Source of the DNA: Microbacterium sp.
GTDB lineage: Bacteria; Actinomycetota; Actinomycetes; Actinomycetales; Microbacteriaceae
Assembly (NCBI GenBank): GCA_019510305.1
Contig: JAEKKN010000056.1
Location: 1-62,342 of the forward strand
Direction: 5' to 3'
DNA length: 62,342 nucleotides
Shown: positions 1-8,634 of the stretch, piece by piece
How positions within the stretch are numbered: the first letter of the stretch is position 1
Layout of the letters: every line of letters starts with the position of its first letter
Position numbers and translations under genes: made by a program
Notes under the pieces: generated by a model
What the model saw: the letters and a program-made list of their open reading frames with translations, nothing else
The model's database searches: none
Told to the model about the DNA's origin: nothing

Positions 1-16
1 CACTCAAGGAGTCCCG

Positions 17-1651
17 ATGAACCGCACGGTCGTCCGCGGAGCCGCCGCCTGCGTCGGCATCCTCGTCGCCTCCGCCCTCGCCGGCTGCAGCCCCGCCGCC
101 GGTGGCGGCTCCGACGAGCCTCTCGACTGGAAGCTCACGACGACGACCGCCGCTCCCAGCGGCGACATCGACTCGTTCACGTTCGCGAGCTACGCCGAGC
201 CCTACTCCCTCGACTACGCCTACGCGTTCGACTACGCCGACAACTCGGTGCTCGCGAACGTCTGCGAATCGCTGCTCCGGCTGAATCCGGACTTCTCGCT
301 CAGCCCGGGGCTGGCAGAGTCGTTCGCCCACCCGACTCCCGACACCTGGGTCTACACGATCCGTCAGGGCGTGACGTTCCACGACGGCACCTCGTTGACA
401 GCGGCCGACGTCGTCGCCTCGATGAATCGGCACCTCGACCCGGCGGTGGGATCGTTCTGGTATTCGGTCTACCAGAACGTCGCCTCGATCGATCAGACCG
501 GAGACGACGAGGTGACCGTCACCATGACAGGCGCTGATTCGCAGTTCAATCTCGGCATGGGCGGCTCGGCCGGTGTGATCGAGTCGGCTGCCACGCTCGC
601 CGAGAAGGGGGCAGACTACGGCAACTCGACCGGTGGCGTGAACTGCACGGGCCCCTTCGCCTTCTCCGGGTGGGAGTCCGGCGAGTCGATCACTCTGACG
701 CGCTATGACGGCTACTGGGACAAGTCTCTCGCAGCCCATTCGGCTGAGGTGAATTTCGTCTTCATGAACGATGCCACGGCGCGGATCAACGCGCTCAAGT
801 CCGGCAGCGTCGACGGCTCGTGGATGCTTCCGATGGAGTCGGTATCCACGCTCGAGGCATCGGGCAGGGGAGACGTCCTGTTCGGCTTGAACACGGCGGT
901 CGGCTCCCTCGTCGTGAGTGACCTCGAGGGACCGCTCGGAGACGTGCGGGTGCGCAAGGCGCTCATGCTCGCGATGGATCGTGACGGCATTCTCCAGGCC
1001 GCCTACCGCGGCGTGGGTGAGTCCAGCGACGTGCTCACGACGGAGTCTGTGTGGCAGGATGCATCGGACGCCGGGCGCGCGGCAGCCTTCGACGACGTCA
1101 CCCACTACGCCAAGGACGTCGAAGAGGCGAAGAGACTCATCGCCGAGGCGGGTGCCGAGGGCGAGGAGCTCACCTACGTCACCGCGCCGATCAGCAACGA
1201 CTTCTCCGTGATCTCGCAGGCGACGGTTGCTGCGGCGCAGTCGATCGGGCTGAAGGTCACGGTGGAGACCGTAACCCCGAACGCCTACACCGCGCTGTTC
1301 TCCGACCCCAGCGCCCGGGAGGGCGTCGATCTGTTCTATACGAGCTGGTACCTGTCGAGCCCGGATCCGCTCGAGATGTACTCGGTTCTGCGCACCGGCG
1401 ACTTCAGCAACTACGGCGACTGGTCCAACCCCGAGTTCGACGCGCTCGTGAACGAGGCGGTCGCAGTCGACGATCCGGCGGCGCGCAGCGAACTGACCGC
1501 GAAGGCGCAGCAGATCGCCAATGAGGAGCTGCCCTGGCTGCCGCTGTACCAGGCGCCGGTCTCGCTGTACCTGGGCGAGCGGATCACGGGCGTGCAGCCG
1601 TCGGTGGCGTTCCTCTACTATCCGTGGGCCGCCACGATCGGCGCCCGCTGA
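17..1651 (+). CDS. Family 5 (oligopeptide/nickel-type) ABC transporter substrate-binding lipoprotein
   Basis: Extracellular solute receptor of an Opp/Dpp-type importer, 544 residues, the usual length for the family. A signal peptide with lipobox LAGC places the lipidated cysteine at residue 24, so the protein is membrane-anchored outside the cell. The body shows family-5 features: an early segment with TWVYTIRQGVTFHDGT (about 110-125), and a late part describing lobe closure with ELPWLPLYQ. The start at 17 has an AAGGAG ribosome site just upstream. It is followed after 2 bp by two permeases and a fused ATPase, so the importer is complete. The substrate (peptide, opine or similar) cannot be told from sequence; nearby amine/amino-acid oxidase and Lrp genes suggest a nitrogen compound, which is inference. 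Confidence 0.93.
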   Translation: MNRTVVRGAAACVGILVASALAGCSPAAGGGSDEPLDWKLTTTTAAPSGDIDSFTFASYAEPYSLDYAYAFDYADNSVLANVCESLLRLNPDFSLSPGLAESFAHPTPDTWVYTIRQGVTFHDGTSLTAADVVASMNRHLDPAVGSFWYSVYQNVASIDQTGDDEVTVTMTGADSQFNLGMGGSAGVIESAATLAEKGADYGNSTGGVNCTGPFAFSGWESGESITLTRYDGYWDKSLAAHSAEVNFVFMNDATARINALKSGSVDGSWMLPMESVSTLEASGRGDVLFGLNTAVGSLVVSDLEGPLGDVRVRKALMLAMDRDGILQAAYRGVGESSDVLTTESVWQDASDAGRAAAFDDVTHYAKDVEEAKRLIAEAGAEGEELTYVTAPISNDFSVISQATVAAAQSIGLKVTVETVTPNAYTALFSDPSAREGVDLFYTSWYLSSPDPLEMYSVLRTGDFSNYGDWSNPEFDALVNEAVAVDDPAARSELTAKAQQIANEELPWLPLYQAPVSLYLGERITGVQPSVAFLYYPWAATIGAR

Positions 1652-1653
1652 CC

Positions 1654-2610
1654 ATGGCCGCCGCACGCCGCGTCGTCGGGAAGCTCGGCGGTCTGCTGCT
1701 GACGCTGTTCCTGGCGTCGCTGCTGGTCTTCTTCTCGCGGTTCCTGGTCCCCGGTGACCCGGTGAGCTTCCTGCTCCGCGGGCGCAAGCCCAGTCCCGAG
1801 GCCGTCGCGCTCGTGACAGCCCAGTACGGATTGGATCTGCCGCCGTGGGAGCAGTATGTCCGATGGGTGCTCGGCGTCGTGCAGGGCGACTTCGGCAGGT
1901 CGCTGCAGTACCGGCAGGACGTGTCCCAGGTGATCGGCGATCGGCTGCCGCTCACGCTGATGCTCGTGGTGATGGCAGGAGTCATCATCGCGGTCGCGGG
2001 AGTCGTGCTCGGCGCGCTGGCCGCCCTGAACCGCGGCAGGAGCGTCGACCGGCTGATCCTCATCGGTCTCACGATGCTCGGCGCGATCCCCTCGTTCGTC
2101 GGGGCGATCGTGCTCATCGCGGTGTTCTCGGTGCAGTGGGGCTGGTTCCCGTCCTTCGGATCAGGGGATGGCTTCCTCGACATGGTGCGCCACCTGACGC
2201 TGCCGTCGATCGCGCTGGCGCTGGTCTTCATCGTGCTCGTCGCGAAGGTGACGCGCTCGGCGATGATCGATCAGCTGAGCCGTGAGCACGTCGAAGTGTC
2301 GACGAGCAGAGGAGTGAGCCGTCGCCTGGTCATACGGCGGCACGTGCTGCGCAACGCGCTCGGGCCGATCCTCACGGTGAGCGGAGTGTTGGTCGCCGGG
2401 CTCATCGTCGCGAGTTCGATCGTCGAAGCGGCGTTCGGGCTCTCCGGAATCGGCTCACTGCTCGTGCAGTCCGTCGACCGCCTCGATTTCCCGGTCGTGC
2501 AGGCCATCGTCCTTCTCGTCGTCTTCGCCTTCGTCGTAGTGAACGCGATCGTCGACATCCTCGAACCCTGGATCGATCCTCGGTCCGCTGCAGGAGCTGG
2601 TGCCCGATGA
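1654..2610 (+). CDS. DppB/OppB-type ABC transporter permease
   Basis: First inner-membrane channel subunit of the importer, 318 residues from the ATG at 1654, which lies 2 bp after the receptor stop; an in-frame ATG at 1624 would overlap the receptor gene and add an unlikely tail. The N-terminal helix runs into the family motif LVPGDPVSFLLRG, and about six hydrophobic segments follow. The cytoplasmic coupling loop reads SRGVSRRLVIRRHVLRNALG (about 219-238), matching the binding-protein-dependent transport signature of DppB proteins. The gene overlaps the next permease by 4 bp (ATGA), implying translational coupling. Confidence 0.93.
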   Translation: MAAARRVVGKLGGLLLTLFLASLLVFFSRFLVPGDPVSFLLRGRKPSPEAVALVTAQYGLDLPPWEQYVRWVLGVVQGDFGRSLQYRQDVSQVIGDRLPLTLMLVVMAGVIIAVAGVVLGALAALNRGRSVDRLILIGLTMLGAIPSFVGAIVLIAVFSVQWGWFPSFGSGDGFLDMVRHLTLPSIALALVFIVLVAKVTRSAMIDQLSREHVEVSTSRGVSRRLVIRRHVLRNALGPILTVSGVLVAGLIVASSIVEAAFGLSGIGSLLVQSVDRLDFPVVQAIVLLVVFAFVVVNAIVDILEPWIDPRSAAGAGAR

Positions 2611-3473
2611 CCTCGTCCACACCCACCCTCGCCATGCGGGTGCTGCGTTCTCCGCGCCGCCCCCGCCCTCCTCTGCTGTACGCCGCGGCGCTCGTGGTGC
2701 TCGCCGCCATCACGCTCGCCGCGATCCTCGCGCCGCTGGTCGCTCCTTACGACCCGGATGCGGTCGACTTCGCGTCCTTTCTTGCTCCGCCGTCCGTCGC
2801 GCACTGGCTCGGCACCGACTCGCTGGGCCGGGACATCCTCAGCCGCATCATCTGGGGCGGTCGCACCGCGCTGATAGGTCCGCTCGCCGTGGTCGTCTTC
2901 TCCACGGCGATCGGAATCCTCCTCGGGTTGTGGGCCGGATGGCGGGGCGGCTGGATCGACGCGGCCCTCAGCCGCGTCTTCGACGTGCTGTTCGCCTTCC
3001 CCTCACTGCTCATCGCGATCATGGCGGTCGCACTGTTCGGCAAGGGACTGCTGGCGCCCGTGATCGCCATGAGCATCGCCTATGCGCCGTTCGTAGCCCG
3101 GCTGACTCGATCACTCGTGGCCGCCGAGCGTATGAGGCCGTACGTCTCCGCCTACCGCGTGCAGGGCTTCGGCGGCGCGTGGATCGCTCTGCGCCGAGTG
3201 CTGCCGAACATCACCCCGATCGTCGGCGCGCAGTCCACCCTCAACTTCGGGTACGTGCTCGCCGAGCTCGCCGGGCTGTCGTTCCTCGGCCTCGGCGTGC
3301 AGGCTCCGACCGCCGACTGGGGCGCCATGATCAATGAGGCGCAGTCGGGCGTCGCCGCCGGGCAGTTCCTTCCCGCCATCGCGCCGGCCGTCGTGGTGGT
3401 TCTCGCCGTCGTCGCGGTGAACCTCATCGGCGAAGAGCTGTCAGACCGCATCGGAGGGGAGAACCCCGCATGA
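2607..3473 (+). CDS. DppC/OppC-type ABC transporter permease
   Basis: Second channel subunit, 288 residues. The N-terminal part has the DppC hallmark HWLGTDSLGRDILSRIIWGG (about 66-85) between the first transmembrane helix and the core, and the coupling loop VQGFGGAWIALRRVLPNIT lies near residues 185-203. Five to six hydrophobic helices are visible. Both ends overlap the neighbours by 4 bp (ATGA), so it is translated as part of the importer operon with the DppB-type permease and the fused ATPase. Confidence 0.93.
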   Translation: MTSSTPTLAMRVLRSPRRPRPPLLYAAALVVLAAITLAAILAPLVAPYDPDAVDFASFLAPPSVAHWLGTDSLGRDILSRIIWGGRTALIGPLAVVVFSTAIGILLGLWAGWRGGWIDAALSRVFDVLFAFPSLLIAIMAVALFGKGLLAPVIAMSIAYAPFVARLTRSLVAAERMRPYVSAYRVQGFGGAWIALRRVLPNITPIVGAQSTLNFGYVLAELAGLSFLGLGVQAPTADWGAMINEAQSGVAAGQFLPAIAPAVVVVLAVVAVNLIGEELSDRIGGENPA

Positions 3474-5047
3474 ACCTTCTCGAGATCGACGAGCTGACCC
3501 TCGACCTGCCGAATGGCGTTCGGCTGCTGCACGGGATCACATTGCACGTCGCAGCCGGAGAGACCGTCGGTCTCGTCGGCGAGTCCGGGTCGGGCAAGTC
3601 GCTCACTGCGCGCTCGGTGCTCGGTCTGTTTCCAGATCGGGCGGTGGTCGGGGGCAGTGTCGCGGTGAACGGCCGCTCGCCGCTCGCCGATGCGGCGGGG
3701 CGGCAGGAGATCCGCCGTCACGAAGCGGCCATGGTGTTCCAGGACCCGCGCGCCGGCATCAATCCGATGCGCACGATCGGCGACCACGTCACAGAAGCAC
3801 TGCGGCTGTGCGAGGGATGGTCCGCGGTGAAATCGCGCGACCGTGCCGTCGAACTGCTCACCTCCGTGCGGCTGCCGTCTCCGGGTGAGCAGCTGGAGCA
3901 GCATCCGCACGCGTTGTCCGGCGGCATGCTGCAGCGGGTGATGATCGCCGGTGCTCTGAGCGCGTCGCCGAAGCTGCTCGTGTGCGACGAGCCGACCACG
4001 GCGCTCGATGTCACCACCCAGGCGGAGATCGTGCAGGTTCTGGGCGAATTGTGCAAACAGAACGGCATGGGCATGCTGTTCATCACGCACGACCTCAACC
4101 TCGCGGGTTCCTTGTGTGATCGCCTGGTCGTGATGAAGGACGGAGGTGTCGTAGAGGAGGGCCCCGCCCGCGTCGTGCTCACGGCACCCGCGGCCGAGTA
4201 CACGCGGAGGCTGGTGTCGGCCACTCCGCGACTCACGGGAGGGGTCAGCGCGCCCGCCGCGGATGCTGTCGCCGAAGCACAGCTCGAGGTATCGGGTGTC
4301 GGCAAGACCTATCGACGCCGCGGCAGGACGCCTGTCGCTGCGGTGACGGATGCCGCCCTGACGATCCCCCGCGGCGGATCTCTCGCCATCGTGGGGGAGT
4401 CGGGGTCGGGAAAGTCGACGCTCGCGCGCATGATCGTCGGGCTGGAAGAACCGGATGCCGGAACGATCCGCATCGGCGGACGCTCGATGGCCGGCGTTCC
4501 CCACGGCCGGGCAGAACGGCTCGATCGTGCCAAGAGCGTGCAGATGGTCTTCCAGGACCCGTACCTCTCGCTCGACCCGCGCATCCCCGCCGGGCGGGCG
4601 ATCGAGGACGTGCTGAAGCTGCACACCGCGCACACCGGCGCCGCCGCCCGTGAGCGGGCGCGGGAGCTCCTGCTCGCGGTGGGCCTGTCGGAGGAGCACC
4701 TGGCCGCGCGACCGAGGACGCTCTCCGGCGGTCAGCGCCAGCGGGTCGCGATCGCCCGGGCGCTCGCCGTCGAGCCCGAGCTGCTCGTGATGGACGAGGC
4801 CACCAGCGCCCTCGACGTCTCGGTACAGGCGCAGGTGCTCGATCTCGTCGCCGGCATCCGCCGTGACCAGGGCCTCACCCTGCTGTTCATCAGTCACGAT
4901 CTCGCCGTCGTCCGCCGAGTGTGCGCCGAGACCATGGTGATGCGCCGAGGGCGAATCGTCGAAGCGGGCCCCACCGAGCAACTGCTCAGCGACCCGCAGC
5001 ACGAGTACACGCGCCTGCTGATCGATTCGGTGCCTGTGCCGGTATGA
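3470..5047 (+). CDS. Fused double ATPase (DppD-DppF type) of the peptide-family ABC importer
   Basis: Energises the importer; both ATPases that are often separate genes (DppD and DppF) are joined in one 525-residue chain. Half 1 has Walker A GESGSGKS at 37-44, a signature LSGGMLQRV and a Walker B ending LLVCDEPTTALD. Half 2 has Walker A GESGSGKS at 309-316, signature LSGGQRQRV and Walker B LLVMDEATSALD. The alanine/proline-rich linker lies near residues 255-270. The usual C-terminal iron-sulphur cysteine motif of OppD/F oligopeptide ATPases is not evident after either half. The start overlaps the permease stop by 4 bp. It ends 55 bp before the convergent cupin gene. Confidence 0.94.
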   Translation: MNLLEIDELTLDLPNGVRLLHGITLHVAAGETVGLVGESGSGKSLTARSVLGLFPDRAVVGGSVAVNGRSPLADAAGRQEIRRHEAAMVFQDPRAGINPMRTIGDHVTEALRLCEGWSAVKSRDRAVELLTSVRLPSPGEQLEQHPHALSGGMLQRVMIAGALSASPKLLVCDEPTTALDVTTQAEIVQVLGELCKQNGMGMLFITHDLNLAGSLCDRLVVMKDGGVVEEGPARVVLTAPAAEYTRRLVSATPRLTGGVSAPAADAVAEAQLEVSGVGKTYRRRGRTPVAAVTDAALTIPRGGSLAIVGESGSGKSTLARMIVGLEEPDAGTIRIGGRSMAGVPHGRAERLDRAKSVQMVFQDPYLSLDPRIPAGRAIEDVLKLHTAHTGAAARERARELLLAVGLSEEHLAARPRTLSGGQRQRVAIARALAVEPELLVMDEATSALDVSVQAQVLDLVAGIRRDQGLTLLFISHDLAVVRRVCAETMVMRRGRIVEAGPTEQLLSDPQHEYTRLLIDSVPVPV

Positions 5048-5102
5048 GGCGGTTGGCACGGCCGCGCTCTCCCCGGCGGTCCGGTCGGGCCGCGCGGAGG
5101 GC

Positions 5103-5450
5103 TCAGGCCACGTACACCTTGCGGAGCGTCTCGCTGACGGCCCACTCGGTCTGCATGCCCTCGGCGAGGCGCACGATCGAGCCCGGGCCCACCTCCAGGG
5201 GAGGCAGCTCAGGAGAGACGAACCGGATCGTCGCACGCCCGGAGAGCACGACGAAGACCTCGTCGGCCTCGGTGTCAGCGGCGGTGCCCGGAGTCATCTC
5301 CCACACCCCGACCTCGGTCGCACCGATGGTCGCGAGCGGCAACGTCGCGGTGGTCGGGACGCCGCACGCGACGGATGCCGTGGGTAGAGGGTCGTGCGAG
5401 AGTTCGAGGGCTCCGGCATCCGCTGCCTGTCCCGCCGCCAGTGCGCTCAC
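5103..5450 (-). CDS. Small single-domain cupin protein
   Basis: A 115-residue protein with a double-stranded beta-helix cupin fold suggested by the pattern VGVWEMTPGTAADTEADEVF, then VVLSGRATIRF and a proline/glycine turn before GSIVRLAEGMQTEW. The family binds a metal or small carboxylate, but the classical His-rich metal set is reduced here (no HxH in the first motif), so enzyme activity is uncertain. The GTG start at 5450 overlaps the stop of the oxidase gene by 4 bp (GTGA), which marks it as the second gene of the oxidase operon. Cupins of this kind are often encoded with DAO-type oxidases and may protect against or sense the product; that role is inference. Confidence 0.85.
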   Translation of the reverse strand: MSALAAGQAADAGALELSHDPLPTASVACGVPTTATLPLATIGATEVGVWEMTPGTAADTEADEVFVVLSGRATIRFVSPELPPLEVGPGSIVRLAEGMQTEWAVSETLRKVYVA

Positions 5451-6850
5451 GAGTCGAATCCCATGCCGACCGCGTCGAGCGTCTTGAGGAACAGATTGCG
5501 CTTGCCCTCGTTGTGATCGGCCTGGTTCATGGCGGCCCGCACCAGGTTGATGCCGATCGCGGCGGCCGGCTCCGGCGGGAACGGGATCGGCTTCTCTCGC
5601 ACCATCGCGAGCTCCGTCCGCTCGGTGACCTCGCCCGAGAGCTTGTCGAGCATGACGTCGGCCGCGAAGCGTGCAGCGCCCACACCGAGACCCGTGAAGC
5701 CTGTGGCGTACGCGACGCGCCCTCGGCGGGCCGTGCCGAAGAACGCGCAGAAGCGGCTCGACGAGTCGATCGCGCCCGCCCAGCGGTGCGTGAAGCGCAC
5801 GCCTTCGAGCTGCGGGAACATCGTGAAGAAGTGCGAGGCGAGCTTTCGGTGGCTTTCGACGCGGTCCTCGTACTCGGGGCGCACCTTGCCGCCGAAGTGG
5901 TAGATCGCGTCGTAGCCGCCGAACAGGATGCGGTCGTCGGCGGTGAGGCGGACGTAGTGGAACTGGTTCGCGCTGTCGGAGAGGCCTTGCCTGTTCGACC
6001 AGCCGATCGACTCCCGCTGCGATGCCGTCAGCGGCTCGGTCATCAGCACGTAGTCGTACACCGGCACCGTCATCAGGCGATTGCGCTTGAGCAGCGAGGG
6101 GAACACGTTCGTCGCGAGGGCGACAGCATCCGTCGTCACCGTTCCACCGGGAGTGACCAGCCTGATCGGCCCCGCCCCGTCGCCCTCGATGGCCCGGACG
6201 ATCGAGTGCTCGTAGATCTCCACGCCCAGCTCGACCGCGACGCGTGCGAGCTCCATGCCGAGCTTCGCGGGGTGCACGAGCGCGCAGCCCTCTCGATCCC
6301 AGTCGCCTCCGAGGAACGTGGGCGAGTGGATCTCGGCCCTCACGGCAGCCTCGTCGAGGAAGCCCGGCTCGTCGCGGTACCACTCGACCTGATGCGGCTC
6401 GACCGCCACCGCGAGCTGACCGGTGCGCTCGAAGTCGACCTTCATGTCGTACTTCTTCACCGTGGCCTCGATCGCGTCGAGGTTCTCGATCCCGAGCTCT
6501 TCGAGCCGGTCGATCTCGTCGGGCCAGCGGTTCACGCCGTTCTCGTGGCCGTGGGTGAGGCTCGCCTCGCAGAAGCCGCCGTTGCGTCCGGAGGCTGCCC
6601 ACGCGATGCGTGAGGCCTCGAGCAGGACGACGCGGCGCTGCGGGTCGCGCTCCTTGGCGCGCACGGCGGTCCACAGGCCCGCGTAGCCGCCGCCGACGAT
6701 GGCGAGATCGGTGGCGATGTCGGCGGAGAGGGGCGGATGCTCGACCCGCTCGACGTCATCCAGCCAGAAGACGCCGAAGGCGGTGTCGCGCAGAGACGCG
6801 TCTATCACGGACTCTGCGGGCTGCTGTCTTTCGAAGACGGTGGTTCCCAT
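5447..6850 (-). CDS. FAD-dependent amino acid/amine oxidoreductase (DAO family, PuuB-like)
   Basis: A 467-residue flavoprotein of the D-amino-acid oxidase superfamily, resembling gamma-glutamylputrescine oxidase and related amine dehydrogenases. The N-terminal dinucleotide motif is AIVGGGYAGLWTAVRAKE (about 47-64), followed by LLEASRIAWAASGRNGGF, where the flavin-contacting SGRNGG segment is characteristic. The C-terminal FAD contact GFTGLGVG is also present. The ATG at 6850 has AGGAGC nine bases upstream; an in-frame extension to 7009 would run through the Lrp gene and is rejected. It is transcribed from the Lrp side with the cupin gene overlapping its end. Substrate is unknown; an amine or amino acid delivered by the adjacent importer is a reasonable inference. 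Confidence 0.9.
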   Translation of the reverse strand: MGTTVFERQQPAESVIDASLRDTAFGVFWLDDVERVEHPPLSADIATDLAIVGGGYAGLWTAVRAKERDPQRRVVLLEASRIAWAASGRNGGFCEASLTHGHENGVNRWPDEIDRLEELGIENLDAIEATVKKYDMKVDFERTGQLAVAVEPHQVEWYRDEPGFLDEAAVRAEIHSPTFLGGDWDREGCALVHPAKLGMELARVAVELGVEIYEHSIVRAIEGDGAGPIRLVTPGGTVTTDAVALATNVFPSLLKRNRLMTVPVYDYVLMTEPLTASQRESIGWSNRQGLSDSANQFHYVRLTADDRILFGGYDAIYHFGGKVRPEYEDRVESHRKLASHFFTMFPQLEGVRFTHRWAGAIDSSSRFCAFFGTARRGRVAYATGFTGLGVGAARFAADVMLDKLSGEVTERTELAMVREKPIPFPPEPAAAIGINLVRAAMNQADHNEGKRNLFLKTLDAVGMGFDS

Positions 6851-6879
6851 GATGCTGTGCTCCTGACCCGCGGCGCGCG

Positions 6880-7347
6880 TCAGCGCGTGCCCCAGTTGTA
6901 GAGGTCCTTGTAGAGCCCCGCGTAGAGCAGGCTCTCGGTGTGCACGACACCGGGGATCGTGCGGATGCGTGTCGCGATGAGATCGATGAGGTCCTCGTCG
7001 CTCTCGCACACGGCCTCGACGAGGATGTCGAAGGTGCCGAGCGTGACGACGACGTAGACGAGCTCGGTGATCTTCGTGAGCTCCTGCGCGACGACGCGCG
7101 GATCGGCATCGACGCGGATGCCGATCATCGACATGCGATGGAAGCCGAGCTGCAGCGGGTCGGTCACGGCGACGATCTGGATGACGCCCGCTTCGGTCAT
7201 GCGCTGCACGCGCTGGCGAGCCGCCGCCTCGCTGAGCCCTACCTCACGGCCGATCTCGGCGTAGGGGCGCCGCCCGTCCTCCTGGAGAAGCTCGACGATC
7301 CGCTTCGAGATGTCGTCGAGGGCGGGATGCTTCGGGGTGGGGCTCAT
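6880..7347 (-). CDS. Lrp/AsnC-family transcriptional regulator
   Basis: A 155-residue regulator. The N-terminal winged helix is recognised by LDDISKRIVELLQEDGRRPY and REVGLSEAAARQRVQRM (about residues 8-50), and the C-terminal RAM ligand-sensing domain contains GIRVDADPRV and TLGTFDILVEAVCES. Such proteins form octamers and respond to amino acids. The ATG at 7347 fits the family's N-terminal length. No ribosome site precedes it, but a -10-like CAGTAT ends six bases before the ATG with TTGCCA 17 bp further upstream, so the message is probably leaderless. It lies 29 bp upstream of the DAO oxidase gene and likely regulates the oxidase-cupin operon, and perhaps itself. Confidence 0.92.
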   Translation of the reverse strand: MSPTPKHPALDDISKRIVELLQEDGRRPYAEIGREVGLSEAAARQRVQRMTEAGVIQIVAVTDPLQLGFHRMSMIGIRVDADPRVVAQELTKITELVYVVVTLGTFDILVEAVCESDEDLIDLIATRIRTIPGVVHTESLLYAGLYKDLYNWGTR

Positions 7348-7353
7348 ATGTCG

Positions 7354-7382
7354 ATACTGACACTTTTGAAGGGGCGTGGCAA
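7354..7382 (-). promoter_or_regulatory. Predicted lrp-type gene promoter giving a leaderless transcript
   Basis: On the minus strand TTGCCA (7382-7377), a 17-bp spacer and CAGTAT (7359-7354) stand exactly six bases upstream of the ATG at 7347, the geometry of leaderless genes in actinobacteria. An imperfect inverted pair TGTC/GACA (7349-7362) overlaps the -10 and could be an autoregulatory site. Prediction only. Confidence 0.5.
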
Positions 7383-7418
7383 CCGATTCAGTCGTCACAG
7401 TGGGTCAACTGATTCTGT
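7380..7418 (+). promoter_or_regulatory. Direct repeat in the Lrp-ROK intergenic region, candidate operator
   Basis: Two copies of CAACYGATTCWGT lie at 7380-7392 (CAACCGATTCAGT) and 7406-7418 (CAACTGATTCTGT), 26 bp apart, about two and a half helical turns. They lie between the divergent regulator genes and could be bound by the ROK regulator or the Lrp protein. The assignment is open. Confidence 0.4.
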
Positions 7419-7500
7419 TTCGGTGGAAGCCGCGCTCGCCGTCGACAAGTATGACGCGATGTGTCAGGCTGGTCGGACGACGACTCCGGGGGGAATCACC

Positions 7501-8634
7501 ATGGCACGTCCGATCGCGGGTCCGCAGTCGCTGCTCAGGATCCTCAACGGTCGCGCGATCCTCGAGACGCTGGCCCGCCGGGGTCCGCTGACCCGCGCCG
7601 AGCTCATGGCCGCGACCGGTCTCTCGCGTACCGCCGTCACACAGGTGCTCCGCATGCTCGAGAACGCCGAGGCCGTCGCCGCCGCCGGCCTCGACCGCGA
7701 CACGCGAGGCCCTGCCGCGGGGCGTGTGGCCCTGCATCCGCGTCTCGGGCTCGCCGCCGCCGTGCACATCGATCATCACGCAGCCCACGTCACCCTCGTC
7801 GACGCGACGGGGACGGTCCGCGCCGAGCAGCATGCGCCCTTCCCTCCGCACGGCGATCGTGTCGAGCACATCGTCGGGCTCGTGGAGTCGTGCCGCTCGC
7901 TCGCGAAAGGGCCTCTTCACCTCGCCGTCGTCGGGGTGCCGGGCATCGTGACCGCCGACGGCGGGATCCGCGACGATCAGGGACCCGATGGAGGCGTGTT
8001 CCGCTCGGCCCTGTCGGTGCTCCTCGGGTGCCCGGTCCGCGTGGAGAACGACGTCAATCTCGCCGCTCTCGCCGAGCTGACCTCCGGTGCGGGCGCGCAG
8101 CTCGCGAGTTTCGTGCTGCTGCTGTTCGACGACGGGCTGGGCGGAGGCATCGTCATCGACGGCGCCCTGCACCGCGGATTCGCCGGGGTCGCCGGCGAGG
8201 TGATGTATCTGCCGCAGACGCCGCTGCCGGTCGGCGCCCCCGTGCTGAGCGACGCCGTGGTCGGCGATCTCGCACTCGTGCACGGCCGCGATCCGGCCGA
8301 CACGGTCGACCAGCACCTCGACGCCGCAGCCGCCGGCGATGCGGCGGCGGTCGCGATGGCGGCCGAGATGGGGCGCCGAATCACGCTCGCTGCGGGGAGC
8401 GTGGCGTTGATCCTGGATCCCGAGGCGTTCATCCTCGCCGGCACGGCGGCGCATCCGGTGCTCGTCGACGCCGTGCGGCAGGTGGCCGACTCCTTCGCCG
8501 CCCAGCTGCCGATGCGCTTCCTGGTCTCCGAGTTCGGCCCGGAGGCCCCTCTGGTCGGCGCGATCGGCGAAGCGACATCGGCTCTTCGCGCGGCCGTGTT
8601 CACCAGCATCCTTCCCGACAGGAGCAGTCGATGA
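7501..8634 (+). CDS. ROK-family transcriptional regulator
   Basis: A 377-residue sugar-responsive repressor. The N-terminal winged helix covers about residues 15-65 (LARRGPLTRAELMAATGLSR, then TAVTQVLRMLE), and the ROK sugar-kinase-like domain follows, including GCPVRVENDVNLAALAEL (about 176-193) and the glycine-rich GLGGGIVIDGALHRGFAG. The usual ROK zinc motif CxCGxxGCxE after the GEV segment is absent, replaced by MYLPQTPLPVGAPVLSD, so metal-stabilised folding is altered. The ATG at 7501 has a GGGGGAA ribosome site and fits the fold; the frame is open further upstream across the Lrp gene, which is a shadow. It overlaps the deacetylase gene by 4 bp and probably controls that operon. Confidence 0.92.
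   Translation: MARPIAGPQSLLRILNGRAILETLARRGPLTRAELMAATGLSRTAVTQVLRMLENAEAVAAAGLDRDTRGPAAGRVALHPRLGLAAAVHIDHHAAHVTLVDATGTVRAEQHAPFPPHGDRVEHIVGLVESCRSLAKGPLHLAVVGVPGIVTADGGIRDDQGPDGGVFRSALSVLLGCPVRVENDVNLAALAELTSGAGAQLASFVLLLFDDGLGGGIVIDGALHRGFAGVAGEVMYLPQTPLPVGAPVLSDAVVGDLALVHGRDPADTVDQHLDAAAAGDAAAVAMAAEMGRRITLAAGSVALILDPEAFILAGTAAHPVLVDAVRQVADSFAAQLPMRFLVSEFGPEAPLVGAIGEATSALRAAVFTSILPDRSSR

Noticed and set aside
3152..5236. Very long minus-strand open frame opposite the ATPase gene
   Set aside because: High GC gives long shadow frames; the sequence is Arg/His-rich with no family pattern, while the plus-strand frame has all ATPase motifs.
7378..7393. TGGCAACCGATTCAGT as a fifth TGGCAAACG-type operator
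   Set aside because: Only the left half matches; the right half lacks TTGCCA, and the sequence is better explained by the lrp -35 and local direct repeat.
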